From positions 4,535,488 through 4,599,487 of the forward strand of contig NC_054570.1 of the NCBI RefSeq assembly GCF_017654505.1: a DNA stretch of 64,000 nt, written 5' to 3'. The notes beneath the pieces are model-generated. The model did not search any database. It was given only the letters and a program-made list of their open reading frames with translations, and was not told the DNA's origin. The DNA is from Polyodon spathula. Taxonomy: Eukaryota; Chordata; Actinopteri; Acipenseriformes; Polyodontidae. The stretch's first letter is position 1; every line of letters begins with the position of its first letter. Of this stretch, positions 1 to 11,059 are shown piece by piece. The position numbers and the translations under genes are program-made.

Positions 1-35
1 GAAAACTAGTGATCATGTGTCACTGACAGTGAGAG
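1..35 (+). CDS. FcR-like gene: end of an upstream Ig-domain exon
   Basis: Only the final 35 nt of this exon are in the window. It translates to a typical closing Ig beta-strand (VSLTVR) and stops at a GTGAGT donor at 36. It leaves one base over, which joins in frame with the exon at 1054. Confidence 0.65.
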
Positions 36-3000
36 GTGAGTTCAGTCATCTATTTGTGAAGACATCTTCGGGGACTTCTCTCTTCCACACTGAAAGAGGT
101 AGTGGTTTTGATATTTTTCATAGCAAATCTTTAACAAACTTCAACAGAATGTATACAACACTCTAAGGCTTGTGGTAGTGAGAGCAATGATTGTTTTAGG
201 CTATACTGGGTTTTTACCTCTCAAACCCTATTGAATTGCTGGGGAATTATTCCAATGTGTTAAATTCCACTTGTGTGTTAGATTGTACTACTACTACTAC
301 TGTACTAATCTCGAGTGTTATTTACCACAAGTTAAGCTTTAAGAACCCTATTTTAACAATGTAATTATTTATATGGTTAAAGCAACTATTTTATTTAATA
401 GAAGTACAAAATATCCAGTAAGAACATAAGAACATAAGAAAGTTTACAAACGAGAGGAGGCCATTCGGCCCATCTTGCTCGTTTGGTTGTTAGTAGCTTA
501 TTGATCCCAAAATCTCATCAAGCAGCTTCTTGAAGGATCCCAGGGTGTCAGCTTCAACAACATTACTGGGGAGTTGATTCCAGACCCTCACAATTCTCTG
601 TGTAAAAAAGTGTCTCCTATTTTCTGTTCTGAATGCCCCTTTTTCTAAACTCCATTTGTGACCCCTGGTCAAAAAAGTCCCTTGGGTCCTGTCAATACCT
701 TTAGATATTGAATGAATTAGGTCGCCAGTAGTCTTCAAGACTGAACAGATTCAGCCTGTCTGCATATGACATGCCTTTTAAGCCCGGAATAATTCTGGTC
801 GCTCTTCTTTGCACTCTTTCTAGAGCAGCAATATCTTTTTTATAGCGAGGTGACCAGAACTGCACACAATATTCAAGATGAGGTCTTACAAGTGCATTGT
901 ACAGTTTTAACATTACTTCCCTTGATTTAAATTCAGTATAGTGTGTCTCCACTGAACATAATAAACACAGCTATTATGCTTGGGAATTGTTGCCCTCAGC
1001 CACTCAGTAATAAAGGGAACGTGATTCCTTATTTATCAACTCCTGTATTTTAGATGGACAGCCAAAGCCAGCACTGTCCCAAAAGCCTGATGGAGAGATA
1101 TGTGAAGGAGACCCCGTCACCCTGAGCTGTGTGGTTGAGGGGGGTTTTGGTGGCTGGAGATATCTCTGGTACAGAGACAGGCAGGGAGCTCCAGTGTACC
1201 AGAGGGACAGCAGCAGTGGAGCTGGATACACAATCAGTGCTGCTGCTCTGTCCCACAGTGGAGAGTACTGGTGTCGAGCTGAAAGAGAGAGGACGTCATT
1301 GCACTCCCAGTACAGCGACCCCATCAGGGTGAATGTAACTGGTAAGCTGGGTTTTGTATCAAAACATATGTACTTTTTTATTCCTGTATGGTTTGTATCT
1401 GAAAAACTATTATCAGGGCCATAGCCACCAATAGAAAAAGCCTGAGACACTTTCCAGTGACCCCCTGCCACTGATTTTTATAGCAGAAGAAAACAAATAT
1501 GAAGATATTATTACATGCTGTTTATTTAAATACAAAAGGTTTTTTTTTTTATCTAATTAAGATACTATTTGAGAATTGAGTACCTGATGTTCTAGAGCTG
1601 CAGCACCTGTGTGGCTTTGTACGATGCAAATAAGAAGGTTTTTCTTAGCACATGTCCATCTGAATTAAACCTTGCTTACTTCAAATGAAAAATTCAAATG
1701 CTTCTAAATACAACAGAGCAGATTTTTCGGTTTTCAAATTTTATTTCTGAGAGCTATAAGCACAACGCGGGATGCAATATGAGGGCCTAAATAAATCATT
1801 ATTTGTATGATTTTAACTGAAACCTATGCCTCAGTTGCTCCTAGCTGGCTGTGGCCTTGATTATCTGATTAAAAGCGACATTTTCCCCTGAATTCTTTCT
1901 TGTGTACATATAACTTGTCCAGGCAGGAATTCCCAGGAGCAGGTTAAAAAAACTTATCTTGTCAGCACATTAGGTAACACAAATATATGTTATATACACT
2001 GTATATAGTAGTTTATTGCCATTATTATTATTATACAGTTTTATCCATAATTGTGTTCAACGTTTAAAAAAAACGTATCATCAGAAGAGAATGAAAGTTT
2101 AATATAAGATGTGCTTTGCCAAGGTGTGCTTTTCATCATTCTAATAAGAAAGTCTAATGTCACTTAAACTTTGTGTTTTTTATTAGAAAATAATAAAACT
2201 GATTGCATTCACATCGAAGTAGAAGGGAAGAAATATAAAAAGATAAATAGTCTATACATAGATAATGGTATTAAAGGTAAAAGAAAATTCTACCATACTT
2301 TGTTCAATCATGCATTTAGATTTGAAAAGAAAAAGCTACACAGCTCAAGCTAAAAGCAACCTTTCAAAATCTAACCTTTAAATGAGGAAAATATGTCATA
2401 TTGCATCCAAATGACAACGTTTCTATGAATACTACATCTTAGTAATAGTCACAAACATGATGCAATAATTTCAATCTACTCTCCATGAAAAACCGTCATA
2501 TGGTGATCTGATTAATTGGTTAGCATAACATAAATGTAAACACTATAACGGAATTACAGAAAATTCCATAAAAAAAGCATTTGTTAATGAACTGATGGAG
2601 AACATGCAAATGTAGTCTCCTTTTATTTTTTTATTTAATTTTGATATAGTAGTTTTCCCCTTTTTTTCCTGATTTCCTATGAATAATTATGCACTTTCAA
2701 GCTTTCTACTGTCAGCCTGACAGCTCCAGGCGCCGCAGTCTTCCAGGCACGTGATCCTAGGTGCTCTTTTTCCACCAGACGGTCAGGTTTTAGACAATAG
2801 TTCACAGACAATAATGCTGAAAATGTGTGGTGTCTGGTGCCGCGTGACAACTTAAACTCCTAAATCCACCAGGTGTTTCCTCTAATCAGTACTTTCTGTT
2901 TTCTACATGTTAACCACTCCCTAATCCATGTACATGTGTTTCCTTGAATCCCAACTGCGTTCAGTTTGAGAATTAATCTTTTGTGCGGGACTTTGTCAAA

Positions 3001-6000
3001 AGCTTTCTGGAAATCTAAATAAACCATGTCATATGCTTTGCAATTATCCATTATCGATGTTGCATCCTCAAAAAAATCAAGCAAGTTAGTTAGACACGAT
3101 CTCCCTTTCCTAAAACCATGTTGACTGTCTCCCAGGACCCTGTTACCATATAGGTAATTTTCCATTTTGGATCATATTATAGTTTCCATAAGTTTGCGTA
3201 TAATAGAAGTCAGGCTTACTGGTCTGTAGTTACAGGTTCAGTTTTGTTTCCCTTTTTGTGGATCGGTATTACATTTGTTTCAGTGTATTTTGCATTGAAA
3301 ATACATGTACCTATGTAGTGACCCAAGCCTTTTGGAAAGTAATACAGAATCATCTTTTTCTCTAAAGCTTTGCCCTCAGTAGAAGTTGGTGCTGTTTGGG
3401 TTTGCTAGCGCTGATCAGGAGCCTCAATGCTCTTACATTTCTCTGTTCCGCAATTTCTAATTCCATGCCTCTCAATGCCTCTCTTTATTGGTCGTCAAAG
3501 TCACTAATGATCTGTTAATGAGCTGACTCAGGGGATTTATCAGTTGTAATCCTCTTAGTGTGGTATTCGAGAATGTAAATCATGTGATCCTGCTTGATAG
3601 ATTAGAGAGTTTATTTGGTCTCTCTGGCACTGTCCTTTAAATAGTTTAGATGATATCTAAGAGGAGGGCAACAATTTTTCTCCTTGGGTGGGTTTAGTTC
3701 TGAGGTTGGGCCAATAATTTCCAGTGTCCTGCAAGGCTCTATCCTCAGCCCCCTGTTATATAGTATTTATATGTTTCCCCTCGGCCACATTTTAAGGTCT
3801 CATGGCACACATTAACATTTTTACGCAGATGATACTCAAATCTATATTAATTCTAAACCTGATATCAATGATTCTGTCTCTGCCTTAATTGCCTATATCT
3901 CTGATATAAAAAAATTGTAAGTCACAAAAATTTTTACACCTTAACTGTGAGAAGACTGAGTTAATGCTGTTAACTGACCCTTGCCGACTAAGTAAAACCA
4001 GTACTTTAAATCTGTCTGTTGATGGAATCATGCTTGAGTTCAGATCTAAGTTGAACAATTTGGGTGTAATTTTCAATCATGGGTTAACTTTTTTATTGCA
4101 TGTGCTGAATCTGTCCGGCTCAAGAAATCACACTACTCCTGTCTTGGAGGCCTTGCACTGGCTGCGTCAGTGGGCTAGCTCTGACTTATCTGGGCTAGCT
4201 CTGACTTATCTGTCAGATCTATTGTCTTTTTACACTCCCACTCAGAACCTCTGCTTTGCCGATCTCAGACTGCTGTGTGTCCCGTCTGCTTGCCTGCACT
4301 CTATGGGTGATAGTGCCTTCCGTTGCTATGCCCCTGTGGCAATGTTGCCCCGCCCCTGTGTGTATTTCGGTGTTGTAAGTTATGTGTTAATGTTGGTGTA
4401 TAGTCATTGGTACACAGGATGTAATATGGGGAATGCGTACAAGTGTTTAAAATGTATATTTGTATTCAGGCAAGAAGATTGCACAAATGTAATAATAAGC
4501 GAGCACGGGGAATTACACTTTATCAATTCACGTGCAGTTGTACCGAGACTCCAGTTGAATGATTGATTAGCAATCGAGTCTCGGTACAGCTGCATAAAAG
4601 CTGCATGTTTTCACTCACTTGGGGTTGTGTGTTCGGTGAGTGGAGAATGGGATTGAAGAGGGAGGTCATAGTAATTATAATAGCAGCTCACCATGATTGT
4701 CTGAGTAGTTCGTTTTGATGGTCTCTTTGTTTTGGCTGCCAGTACTGTGTCGTGTTTTGTTTGTGTTTACAACCTTTTATTTTTTTTCTGTTCAATTATT
4801 AAATGCTGAGCGAAAACAATCACTCAGCTTCACCAAACCCCACCTCTCTGTTGTTTATTTGTTGGTTCCTGGTTCTGGTCTGACCACCCACTACAGCCGT
4901 CTTTGTGACAGCCTCCGAATTCTGGTACTATATTCCAGTAGAAATCAGAGACTCGGCTTCTTTGAGTGTTTTTAAAGTTAATTTAAAGACTTAAGGCGTT
5001 TATGATGTTTATGATTGTTTTATTTCCTTGTGTTTCTTTCATTTATAATCTGTTTATTTATTGCAGTACTACTAATTATGAAGCGCTCTGAGATGACTGC
5101 TTTTATGGGCACTATACAAACTAAAGTATTATTATTAATAAAAAAATTTACGTTTCTTAACTCCAGAACCACACAACCTCTAAAATCTAAGTGAAATCTG
5201 ATGTTATATAAAAACACCATGGCGGAAAAATGTATCTGAAATTCTTCACCACCAAGAAAAGAAAATATCAAGAGAAATATGTATTTAATGATTTGAGAGT
5301 GGGATTTAATCCCATGACTGACACTGTTGTACTCATCTCATTATGGACATAGCATATTGCTTGCATGACTTGCAGATTATCAGTGAAGAGATATATAAGG
5401 GCTGGTTCAAAAAGGGCTACAAAAGCTGTGCAGCTTCAGAACCTAGGGATGGGAAGGGGCAGGATGCTGAGAAGGGTCAGAATGCTGTAAGATGCTGGGA
5501 AGGGTCAGAATGCTGGGAAGCTGTGGGATACTGGGAAGGGGCGGGATGCTGGGAAGGGGTAGGATGCTGTGTGCTGCTGGGAAGGGTCATGATGCTGTGA
5601 GATGTTTCAATGGCCTGTTTACAGCTTGTTCCTGTCTTGACTGAAACACCTTTTACAGGAAAACAATAAGGAGCCTCTATACTCCAGCACTGTCTCTCTC
5701 TAAGCACTAGGGGTGGCTGTGAGAATCCCACTCTGTAGAAGACTCTGGTTCTGACTGATTTGAATTTCTTGGTCAGACAGCTTCACAAACACTAACCTGT
5801 CTTCATGTAATCTTTGGTAGCTCTGTTCTCCAGGGTGACTCTGACAGCAACTCCAGGAGTCACTGTGAAGGAGGGAGAGCCTCTTAACCTGACCTGTGAG
5901 GCAGCAGTGAACAAGCCCACCCACCCTCAACTGCACTACAGCATTATGAGAGACGGGGAGCCTGTGACTAACAGCACTGACTCTGCACTGTACAGCATAG

Positions 6001-7929
6001 CCAGCACTGAGAAGAGCCACACTGGGAGCTACAAGTGTGCTGTGGAGTCACAGGGAGTGAGGAAGAGCAGCCAGGAGTTACACATTGAAGTGCAAAGTAA
6101 GATTACAAACCCGTCCTGAATGACTGTGCTAGTTAGCTGAAGGGCTCTGTAATCCTTTGAGAAGGGGAGATCATTGTTTGTTAACCCTCCCACAATGTAA
6201 GATTTAGTTTGGCATTAGTGCCTTCACTGTGGGATGTCCTTCCTCTTACCCTTCCTCCTTTTTAAAATGAATTTGTATGACTATTGCGATTCCTCTTTTT
6301 AAATGTAGTCACTGAACTTGTGTTTTATGTAAATGTGAATCCATTATATTCCTGTGTGTAGAGATAAAGAGTCTTAACAAAGCACAGAATTGCCAGCGAT
6401 TGCAACCCAATGGATTGGGAACAGATACTTCACAGTACAGATAATGGGCATTATCTTCAATCTTCGCGCAGTCTGCTTGCTAAATTAGTGCCTTGCAAAA
6501 AATGATCCCCCTATTCTCCCCGTAAATGTAACCTGCACACGGAATGCTGGATCAAACCTCAACACATGTCAGTAACATTGGCACCCCCGAACTGCAACAT
6601 TAGAATGTCGTATTTATTCAAAAACTTAAATATATTATAGCGACTTGCTAATAAAATGTCAACAAGAAGACTCAGCTTTTTTAGTAGCTCAGAATTAAGC
6701 TGCATACAAACACTCCCTGTCTCTTTTCACTAACTTGTTGTCGTGGCCGTCAACACTATACAGTACACATGTTTATAGAAGTATAGACTGTAAAGCAAAT
6801 CCACAATGCAGAAATCACTCATCCATTATGAAGCCCTGATCTCCACGTATATACCTTCATCATTCTCCTGTTGAAAGTCTCCCCCTTCCACCTGCCCTGC
6901 CTCACCATGCCCCCCTGCCCATATCCTGGCACAGTACACGCAATGGGATGGAGTGCAGATCAGGCATGTGTACCGGTAGAACTACTTCTGATATTAATGA
7001 TAAATAAATAACACAATTAAAAAATAAACTCAGCACTCAGCTGTGTCCTTATATCTTGTAGACCTTCCGAGTGAGAGGCTTGAAAAGTGTAAGGGAGCCT
7101 TTGGTTGAGCCACGTGAACACATCGATATAAACTAGCCCCACACACCTTTTAACAATGTGAGCATTTTATGGAATTATTCTGCTCAATGCAAAACCATAA
7201 TGATCCTCGAAAACTTTGCCATATTCGTTCAAATTGTGCCTTTAGCGCAATTCAAATAATTTAGCGCAAATGCATACATGTGTATCTAATGTTTAGAATT
7301 ATCATAGGCATTAGTGAATGAGCCCAATATTTAAAGGGCCGTCACAGATTTACCTAGGCTGTTTCTAAGAATAGAGGTGAATTAACAATTCCTCTGATTT
7401 GTCTTTTATTTTTCTCACAAATATGAGTATGCTACATATCAGAGAAGTGATTTTTACTTTTTAGTTTTCTGTTAGTTTCTGTTACGATGTTGGTTTTTTC
7501 TCCTGTAAAATGTACCAGTGCCCCCCTGCATATTTTGTCCATCCATAATTAAATACTCTACTGCAGTTATTACTCGCTCCTATCCAACTTTGCTCTTAAT
7601 TAGAACTATATTTAATGTATTTCAACTGCTCTTAAACTGATTTACGCGTTCCATTTTGCACTTGTTATTGATCCGATGTGATCTCACGTCTCCTTCCAAG
7701 CTGATAGCTGGGAAGCCATTGTTTTTGTTGGATTAATATCATAGCCTAACGGAAATTGCTGTTAATTAATTTTTATGATGTTTGTGTGTGTTTTAACTGT
7801 AAATCGCCCATTAGAGCGCTGGCTAAAAATAACAAATAACAAAAAAACACATATACCTAACAACAAAAATAATGGTAATTCTGGAATCACCTGTTTTTTT
7901 TTTTTATATACTGTTATATCTTTCTTTGA

Positions 7930-8005
<76 letters not shown>

Positions 8006-9146
8006 GGAATTCATTTGAATCAAATAAAACGGGTTGAACAAGCAGTTGAATGAATGCAGCCCCTCTCCTGCCGGAGGGATGTGCGCGGAGTTCAGGTTTG
8101 CTTTTTAAAAGCGTTATTTTGTGCCTCACCAAACAGGTTTTGTGCTTTGAATATACGCATATTGTCGGCCACTCCCTCAATATTGCGCAGTGCATACATT
8201 TTATTTCTGCACAGCGCAGAATGGATTGTGACGCGCAAAAGGATCTTTCAAATATTGCAACATGGCACAATTTCGGCACAACGGCCATTTGCGACGAGCA
8301 TACCCATCTGCGTGACAGGCAAACCTTTTGAAGATCGGGCCCAATGTGTTTTATACTTTGCAAATGAACTGGTGTGTGTTCCCCACTAATGTGTTAGCTT
8401 TATATATGCGTGGGATTACATTTTAAACAAATCATTATTTTCAACTTTTTGAAAATAATTATTTTCCCTTACTGTGTATCTTATGAAATAATGATTCAAA
8501 TAGAATGACAGTTACAGCATAGAAATCAGAGTTATAGAGTAGCAAGTTGAAGTCTGTTGCCATAGAGCGAGTATGAGAAAGGCACTTGAATACCTAGCAG
8601 CTCAGTGAAGGTGTATGGAAGCTTCTAGCACACACTTGTTCCTACTCTTTTCCCCAGCGTCCTGGCAGACTGCTATTGGATACAGAGTGAGCTTCTTTCT
8701 GATTCATGTCATTGTGTTCACTCTGCTGCTCCTTCGATACTGCAGGATCCAAGGTGAGGCTTGTTCTGTACACGTGTTCAGGCGTCTTCTTAAACATGCA
8801 CCCCAGTCTTAGGGATAGTTCATTAAAAAAATAGCTATTTCCTTATTCAACATGCAGAGCTAAGTTACAATGTCTAAAATAAACGTGTTGCAAGTTTGTT
8901 TTAAAAAGTAAATACAATACAGTAATGTAATGTTGTTGAAGCTGACACCCTGGGATCCTTCAAGAAGCTGCTTGATGAGATTTTGGGATCAATAAGCTAC
9001 TAACAACCAAACGAGCAAGATGGGCCGAATGGCCTCCTCTCGTTTGTAAACTTTCTTATGTTCTTATGTTCTTATGTTCTTATAAGAAACTGAACAATCT
9101 GTATACATTTTTCATAGGTTCCAGGTATATCGCTGGTGGTATTTAA
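1..9146 (+). CDS. Fc-receptor-like Ig-superfamily receptor, 3' part (five exons)
   Basis: This is the 3' part of a cell-surface immunoglobulin-superfamily receptor; its 5' exons lie left of the window. Exons are 1-35, 1054-1341, 5821-6096, 8658-8753 and 9118-9146. Every exon border has AG/GT signals and every intron is phase 1, as in Ig-domain genes. Exons two and three each encode one Ig domain with the paired cysteines and the tyrosine-corner pattern (GEYWC, GSYKC). Exon four encodes a transmembrane helix. The last exon gives a very short tail ending in TAA at 9144-9146, with no ITIM or ITAM tyrosine motif. The domain order and the short C2-type domains resemble fish Fc-receptor-like proteins, which bind immunoglobulin or related ligands on leukocytes; ligand and exact orthology cannot be read here. 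CR1 fragments, an L2 and a solo LTR occupy its introns. The last exon is the least certain part. Confidence 0.8.
421..944 (-). mobile_element. CR1 LINE, 3' fragment (5'-truncated, internal deletion)
   Basis: The antisense strand matches the 3' end of the long CR1 at 21.39-25.69 kb: the end of ORF2 ([16 protein letters not shown]), the 3' UTR, and the octamer tail, seen here as AGAACATA/ACATAAGA repeats. Relative to the long copy, coding sequence is missing near 710-735, so the frame is broken. It lies in an intron of the FcR-like gene. Confidence 0.9.
1054..1341 (+). CDS. FcR-like gene: complete Ig-like domain exon
   Basis: A 288-nt phase 1-1 exon lies between a TTTTAG acceptor and a GTAAGC donor. 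It encodes about 96 residues: a leading PKPALS segment, the first Ig cysteine in VTLSC, a core WRYLWYRD strand, and the second cysteine in GEYWC. The domain is compact and of C2 type, as in Fc receptor D1/D2 domains. One N-glycosylation sequon (NVT) lies at its end. No frame break is seen. Confidence 0.85.
1342..2865. other. FcR-like intron, no gene seen
   Basis: AT-rich intronic sequence. I see no convincing exon on either strand, only short chance reading frames. Poly-T, ATT-repeat and A-rich runs are scattered through it. Confidence 0.5.
2866..3280 (-). mobile_element. CR1 LINE, internal reverse-transcriptase fragment
   Basis: Read on the minus strand, this encodes the central reverse-transcriptase region of CR1 ORF2, including the [21 protein letters not shown] and [13 protein letters not shown] segments also present at 24.4-24.7 kb. 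The upstream part (3170-3280) matches the CR1 sequence before it but carries small deletions. Both ends are truncated. Confidence 0.9.
3535..4342 (+). mobile_element. L2-clade LINE, reverse-transcriptase part (5' segment of a split copy)
   Basis: Degenerate frames encode L2-type reverse-transcriptase blocks in order: [52 protein letters not shown] and [15 protein letters not shown]. Several stops and frame changes make it non-functional. The element breaks off at 4342 where a solo LTR begins and resumes at 4911. It lies in the intron between the two complete FcR-like Ig exons. Confidence 0.85.
4343..4910 (+). mobile_element. Solo LTR (family A) inserted in the L2 LINE
   Basis: This 568-bp segment matches those at 9.35 kb (plus) and 41.29 kb (minus) and starts TGT and ends ACA. 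It contains an imperfect inverted repeat around 4538-4592 (arms GTACCGAGACTCC and the complement in GAGTCTCGGTAC), a CATAAAAG TATA-like box just after it, and an ATTAAATG polyadenylation-like motif near 4797. No internal retroviral genes flank it, so it is a solo LTR. No clear target duplication is visible. The L2 LINE continues on its far side. Confidence 0.75.
4911..5140 (+). mobile_element. L2-clade LINE, 3' end (continuation beyond the LTR)
   Basis: The sequence resumes the L2 C-terminal coding end ([12 protein letters not shown]) and then gives the L2 3' UTR, including GAAGCGCTCTGAGATGACTG and a GGGCACTATACAAACTAAAG stretch before an ATT repeat, the usual L2 terminus. With 3535-4342 it makes one 5'-truncated L2 interrupted by the LTR. 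Confidence 0.8.
5455..5602. repeat. Minisatellite, GGGAAGGGxxGGATGCT units
   Basis: About seven imperfect 18-24 bp units built on GATGCTGGGAAGGG. The reading frames through it are low-complexity and not evidence of a gene. Confidence 0.8.
5821..6096 (+). CDS. FcR-like gene: second complete Ig-like domain exon
   Basis: A 276-nt phase 1-1 exon encodes about 92 residues with cysteines in LNLTC and GSYKC and a TGSYKC tyrosine corner. It begins [13 protein letters not shown], a start like that of membrane-proximal Fc receptor domains. The acceptor must be the TAG at 5818-5820: the nearer CAG at 5838-5840 would bring an immediate in-frame TGA. Sequons are visible at NLT and NST. The donor is GTAAGA. 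Confidence 0.85.
6097..7930. other. FcR-like intron before the transmembrane exon, no gene seen
   Basis: AT-rich sequence without a supported exon. A paired TTTAGCGCAA motif near 7242 and 7261 and a few poly-pyrimidine tracts are present. I recognise no specific mobile element. Confidence 0.45.
7932..8001. repeat. (AT)n microsatellite
   Basis: About 70 bp of uninterrupted TA dinucleotides in the FcR-like intron. Confidence 0.98.
8658..8753 (+). CDS. FcR-like gene: transmembrane exon
   Basis: A 96-nt phase 1-1 exon lies between a pyrimidine-rich TCCCCAG acceptor and GTGAGG. It encodes a short stalk (SWQTAIGYR), about 19 hydrophobic residues ([16 protein letters not shown]) and a basic stop-transfer RYCR. 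An arginine sits directly at the extracellular edge of the helix and a histidine lies within it. Such polar residues in activating receptors can contact an ITAM adaptor; that role here is inference. Confidence 0.75.
8933..9085 (+). mobile_element. CR1 LINE, extreme 3' end
   Basis: This is the last roughly 150 bp of CR1: the ORF2 C-terminal codons, a 3' UTR containing GGGCCGAATGGCCTCCTCTC, and four copies of the TTCTTATG octamer. It is a heavily 5'-truncated insertion in the intron between the transmembrane exon and the putative last exon of the FcR-like gene. Confidence 0.9.
9118..9146 (+). CDS. FcR-like gene: putative last coding exon, short cytoplasmic tail
   Basis: An acceptor (TTTTTCATAG) at 9108-9117 is followed in frame by nine codons (GSRYIAGGI, counting the split glycine) and TAA. 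The resulting tail has no signalling tyrosine motif. The exon is called only from the splice signal and phase, so it could be wrong; a downstream GTAAGT at 9149 is compatible with further untranslated exons. Confidence 0.4.
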
Positions 9147-9350
9147 AGGTAAGTCAGTATTAGTCAGTATGTATTATTGTACAGACAAGGGGCGCTCACT
9201 ATCTTTACCTGTCATCATTCTTTACAGCACTGGTAATGGAAACGTTGTGATGAGCTCCTGTACAATATAAGTGTGTGGCAAAGTGCTTAACATTGTGCAG
9301 ATGCAGGTGATCAGTAAACAGACAGACAATTATAAAAAAGGTGTTTGGTG

Positions 9351-9990
9351 GAGTGTCCCGCCCCTTTGTGTTTATTAATGTTTTATGTTGTCTGTACTGT
9401 TTAAATGTTGGTGTTTAAGTATAAAATACACAGGATACAAACATGGGAAGGATCACGAGTGTTTAAAATGTATATTTGTATTTAGGCACGAGGATTGCAC
9501 AGCACGTCACATGCAGGTAAAATAATATGTGAGCACGGGGAAAATTGCACTTTTATTAATTCACGTGCAGTTGGACCGAGACTTCAACTGAACGATTGAT
9601 TTAGCAATCGAGTCTCAGTAGAGATGCATAAAAGCAGCATGTTTCACTCAATCGGGGTTGTTTGTTCAGTGACCGGAGAACGGGAGTGGAGAGGAGGTAA
9701 AAACAAAGTGAAAAAAAAGTAACGTAAATAGAACTACTGTTTTGACTAACCGTATTTGTCTGTTAGTCCACTGTCTTGTTTAATGTTCTCCGTATTGTTT
9801 ACCTTTTTATTTTGGCCGCAAGTGCCGTATCCTGTTTTGGTGTGCTGATTTTCTGTTTAAATCTGTTAGTCTGTTTATTAAATGCTGAGCGCAACAAAGC
9901 ACAACCAAGCGCTCAGCTTCACCAAAATCTGTATCTCTGTCTGTCCTGTGTGTTAAAGGTTTGGGTCACCACTCAGCTAGCCTTGTCACA
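9351..9990 (+). mobile_element. Solo LTR (family A) with 5-bp target duplication
   Basis: This 640-bp copy is flanked by the direct repeat TGGTG (9346-9350 and 9991-9995). It carries the family hairpin (arms around 9571-9620), a GCATAAAAGC box and an ATTAAATGCTGAGCG 3' region also seen at 4.8 kb. The copy at 41.29 kb in inverse orientation matches it over most of its length. A 5-bp duplication fits Gypsy/ERV-type integration. No internal coding region remains. Confidence 0.8.
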
Positions 9991-10069
9991 TGGTGCAATT
10001 TTTTTTAATGTTTTTTTAAATCCAATGGCTTGATGGCAAAACAACAGTAAATAATAACAACGTTAATGA

Positions 10070-10660
10070 CGAAATAAAGCGGCGTGTATTGCTTATTTGT
10101 AATCCGCGGGTTGTCCCTGATATACTAACAGTCCTGTTTCAGTTCACCCACACGTAACACAGACCCGAAAACCAGTCCACAGCGCGTGCTCTAGTGCTCA
10201 TTGTGAATACAGTTCTTTACTGAAAAGAAAGTACAGTGTTGTTGATCCAGGTTCAGTGCTGGCCTTTCGCAACAGCTCCGGATCGTGTTAGCCGCCAAAT
10301 TATTACACAGAAGTATTATTAATGACAAACAAAGCAATCACGTTTCACAGCACAGGTTCTCCTTCTGATCCTTTAATAAAACCACAAAGGAAAAAAGGAA
10401 CAGATCTATCACTACATCCCCTTTTTATAACATCACCCATGGTCAAAGAATTCATCCGCTCCTCCAATCTACGAATGCCAAGCGGTTTCCCGTCCGGGTC
10501 CCCCCTTATTATATGGCCGGCTTCCAACTAATTCTGGGAATAAACTGTCCTGCCATTTACTGCAGGGTACACTGTTCCCTTTATGCAGCTCTCGCAGGTC
10601 GGGAGGGAGATCTAACAGGCTCTCCATTCACTTTGACCTGTGTATTCGTAGGATTTTAAC
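10070..10660 (-). mobile_element. Possible second LTR-like repeat (antisense)
   Basis: Read in reverse, this block has a TTATAAAAAGGGG promoter-like box followed about 65 bp later by a TTTTATTAAAGGATC polyadenylation-like region, the layout of an LTR. I cannot define its ends or find another copy here, so the call is weak. Confidence 0.25.
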
Positions 10661-11059
10661 CCCCTCCCTGCTGTATTACTTTGTTATATAAATATATATT
10701 AGGGTTGTCTTCTGAGGAACTCTAAAAAAGGAACAAATTTGTGAGCCCTTAAGAAATTGCCATATTATGGGCTTCAAAATCCTACCAGTAACTTACAATG
10801 TCTGTATGAATGCATTGAAATAGATTACAGTTCATTTATGTCTTCACTAAGATGAATACAATTTATGATCTACATTTAATATAATTAACTTATAATATGG
10901 AATAACTTTCCAGTTTTTAATTTTTTTTTTTTTTTTGCTGTAAACCAGATGTATTACAAAATGCTGTGCCAATATTATATAAACATCATTACAAATTAAT
11001 AATACAGCTCAACAACTTGAGCAAAAGTAGTGTTAGCACGCTTTACAAAGTTATACATT

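Noticed and set aside
1129..1332. Alternative plus-strand frame overlapping the first complete Ig exon
   Set aside because: The frame beginning near 1054 contains both Ig cysteines and joins both splice sites in phase; this one does not.
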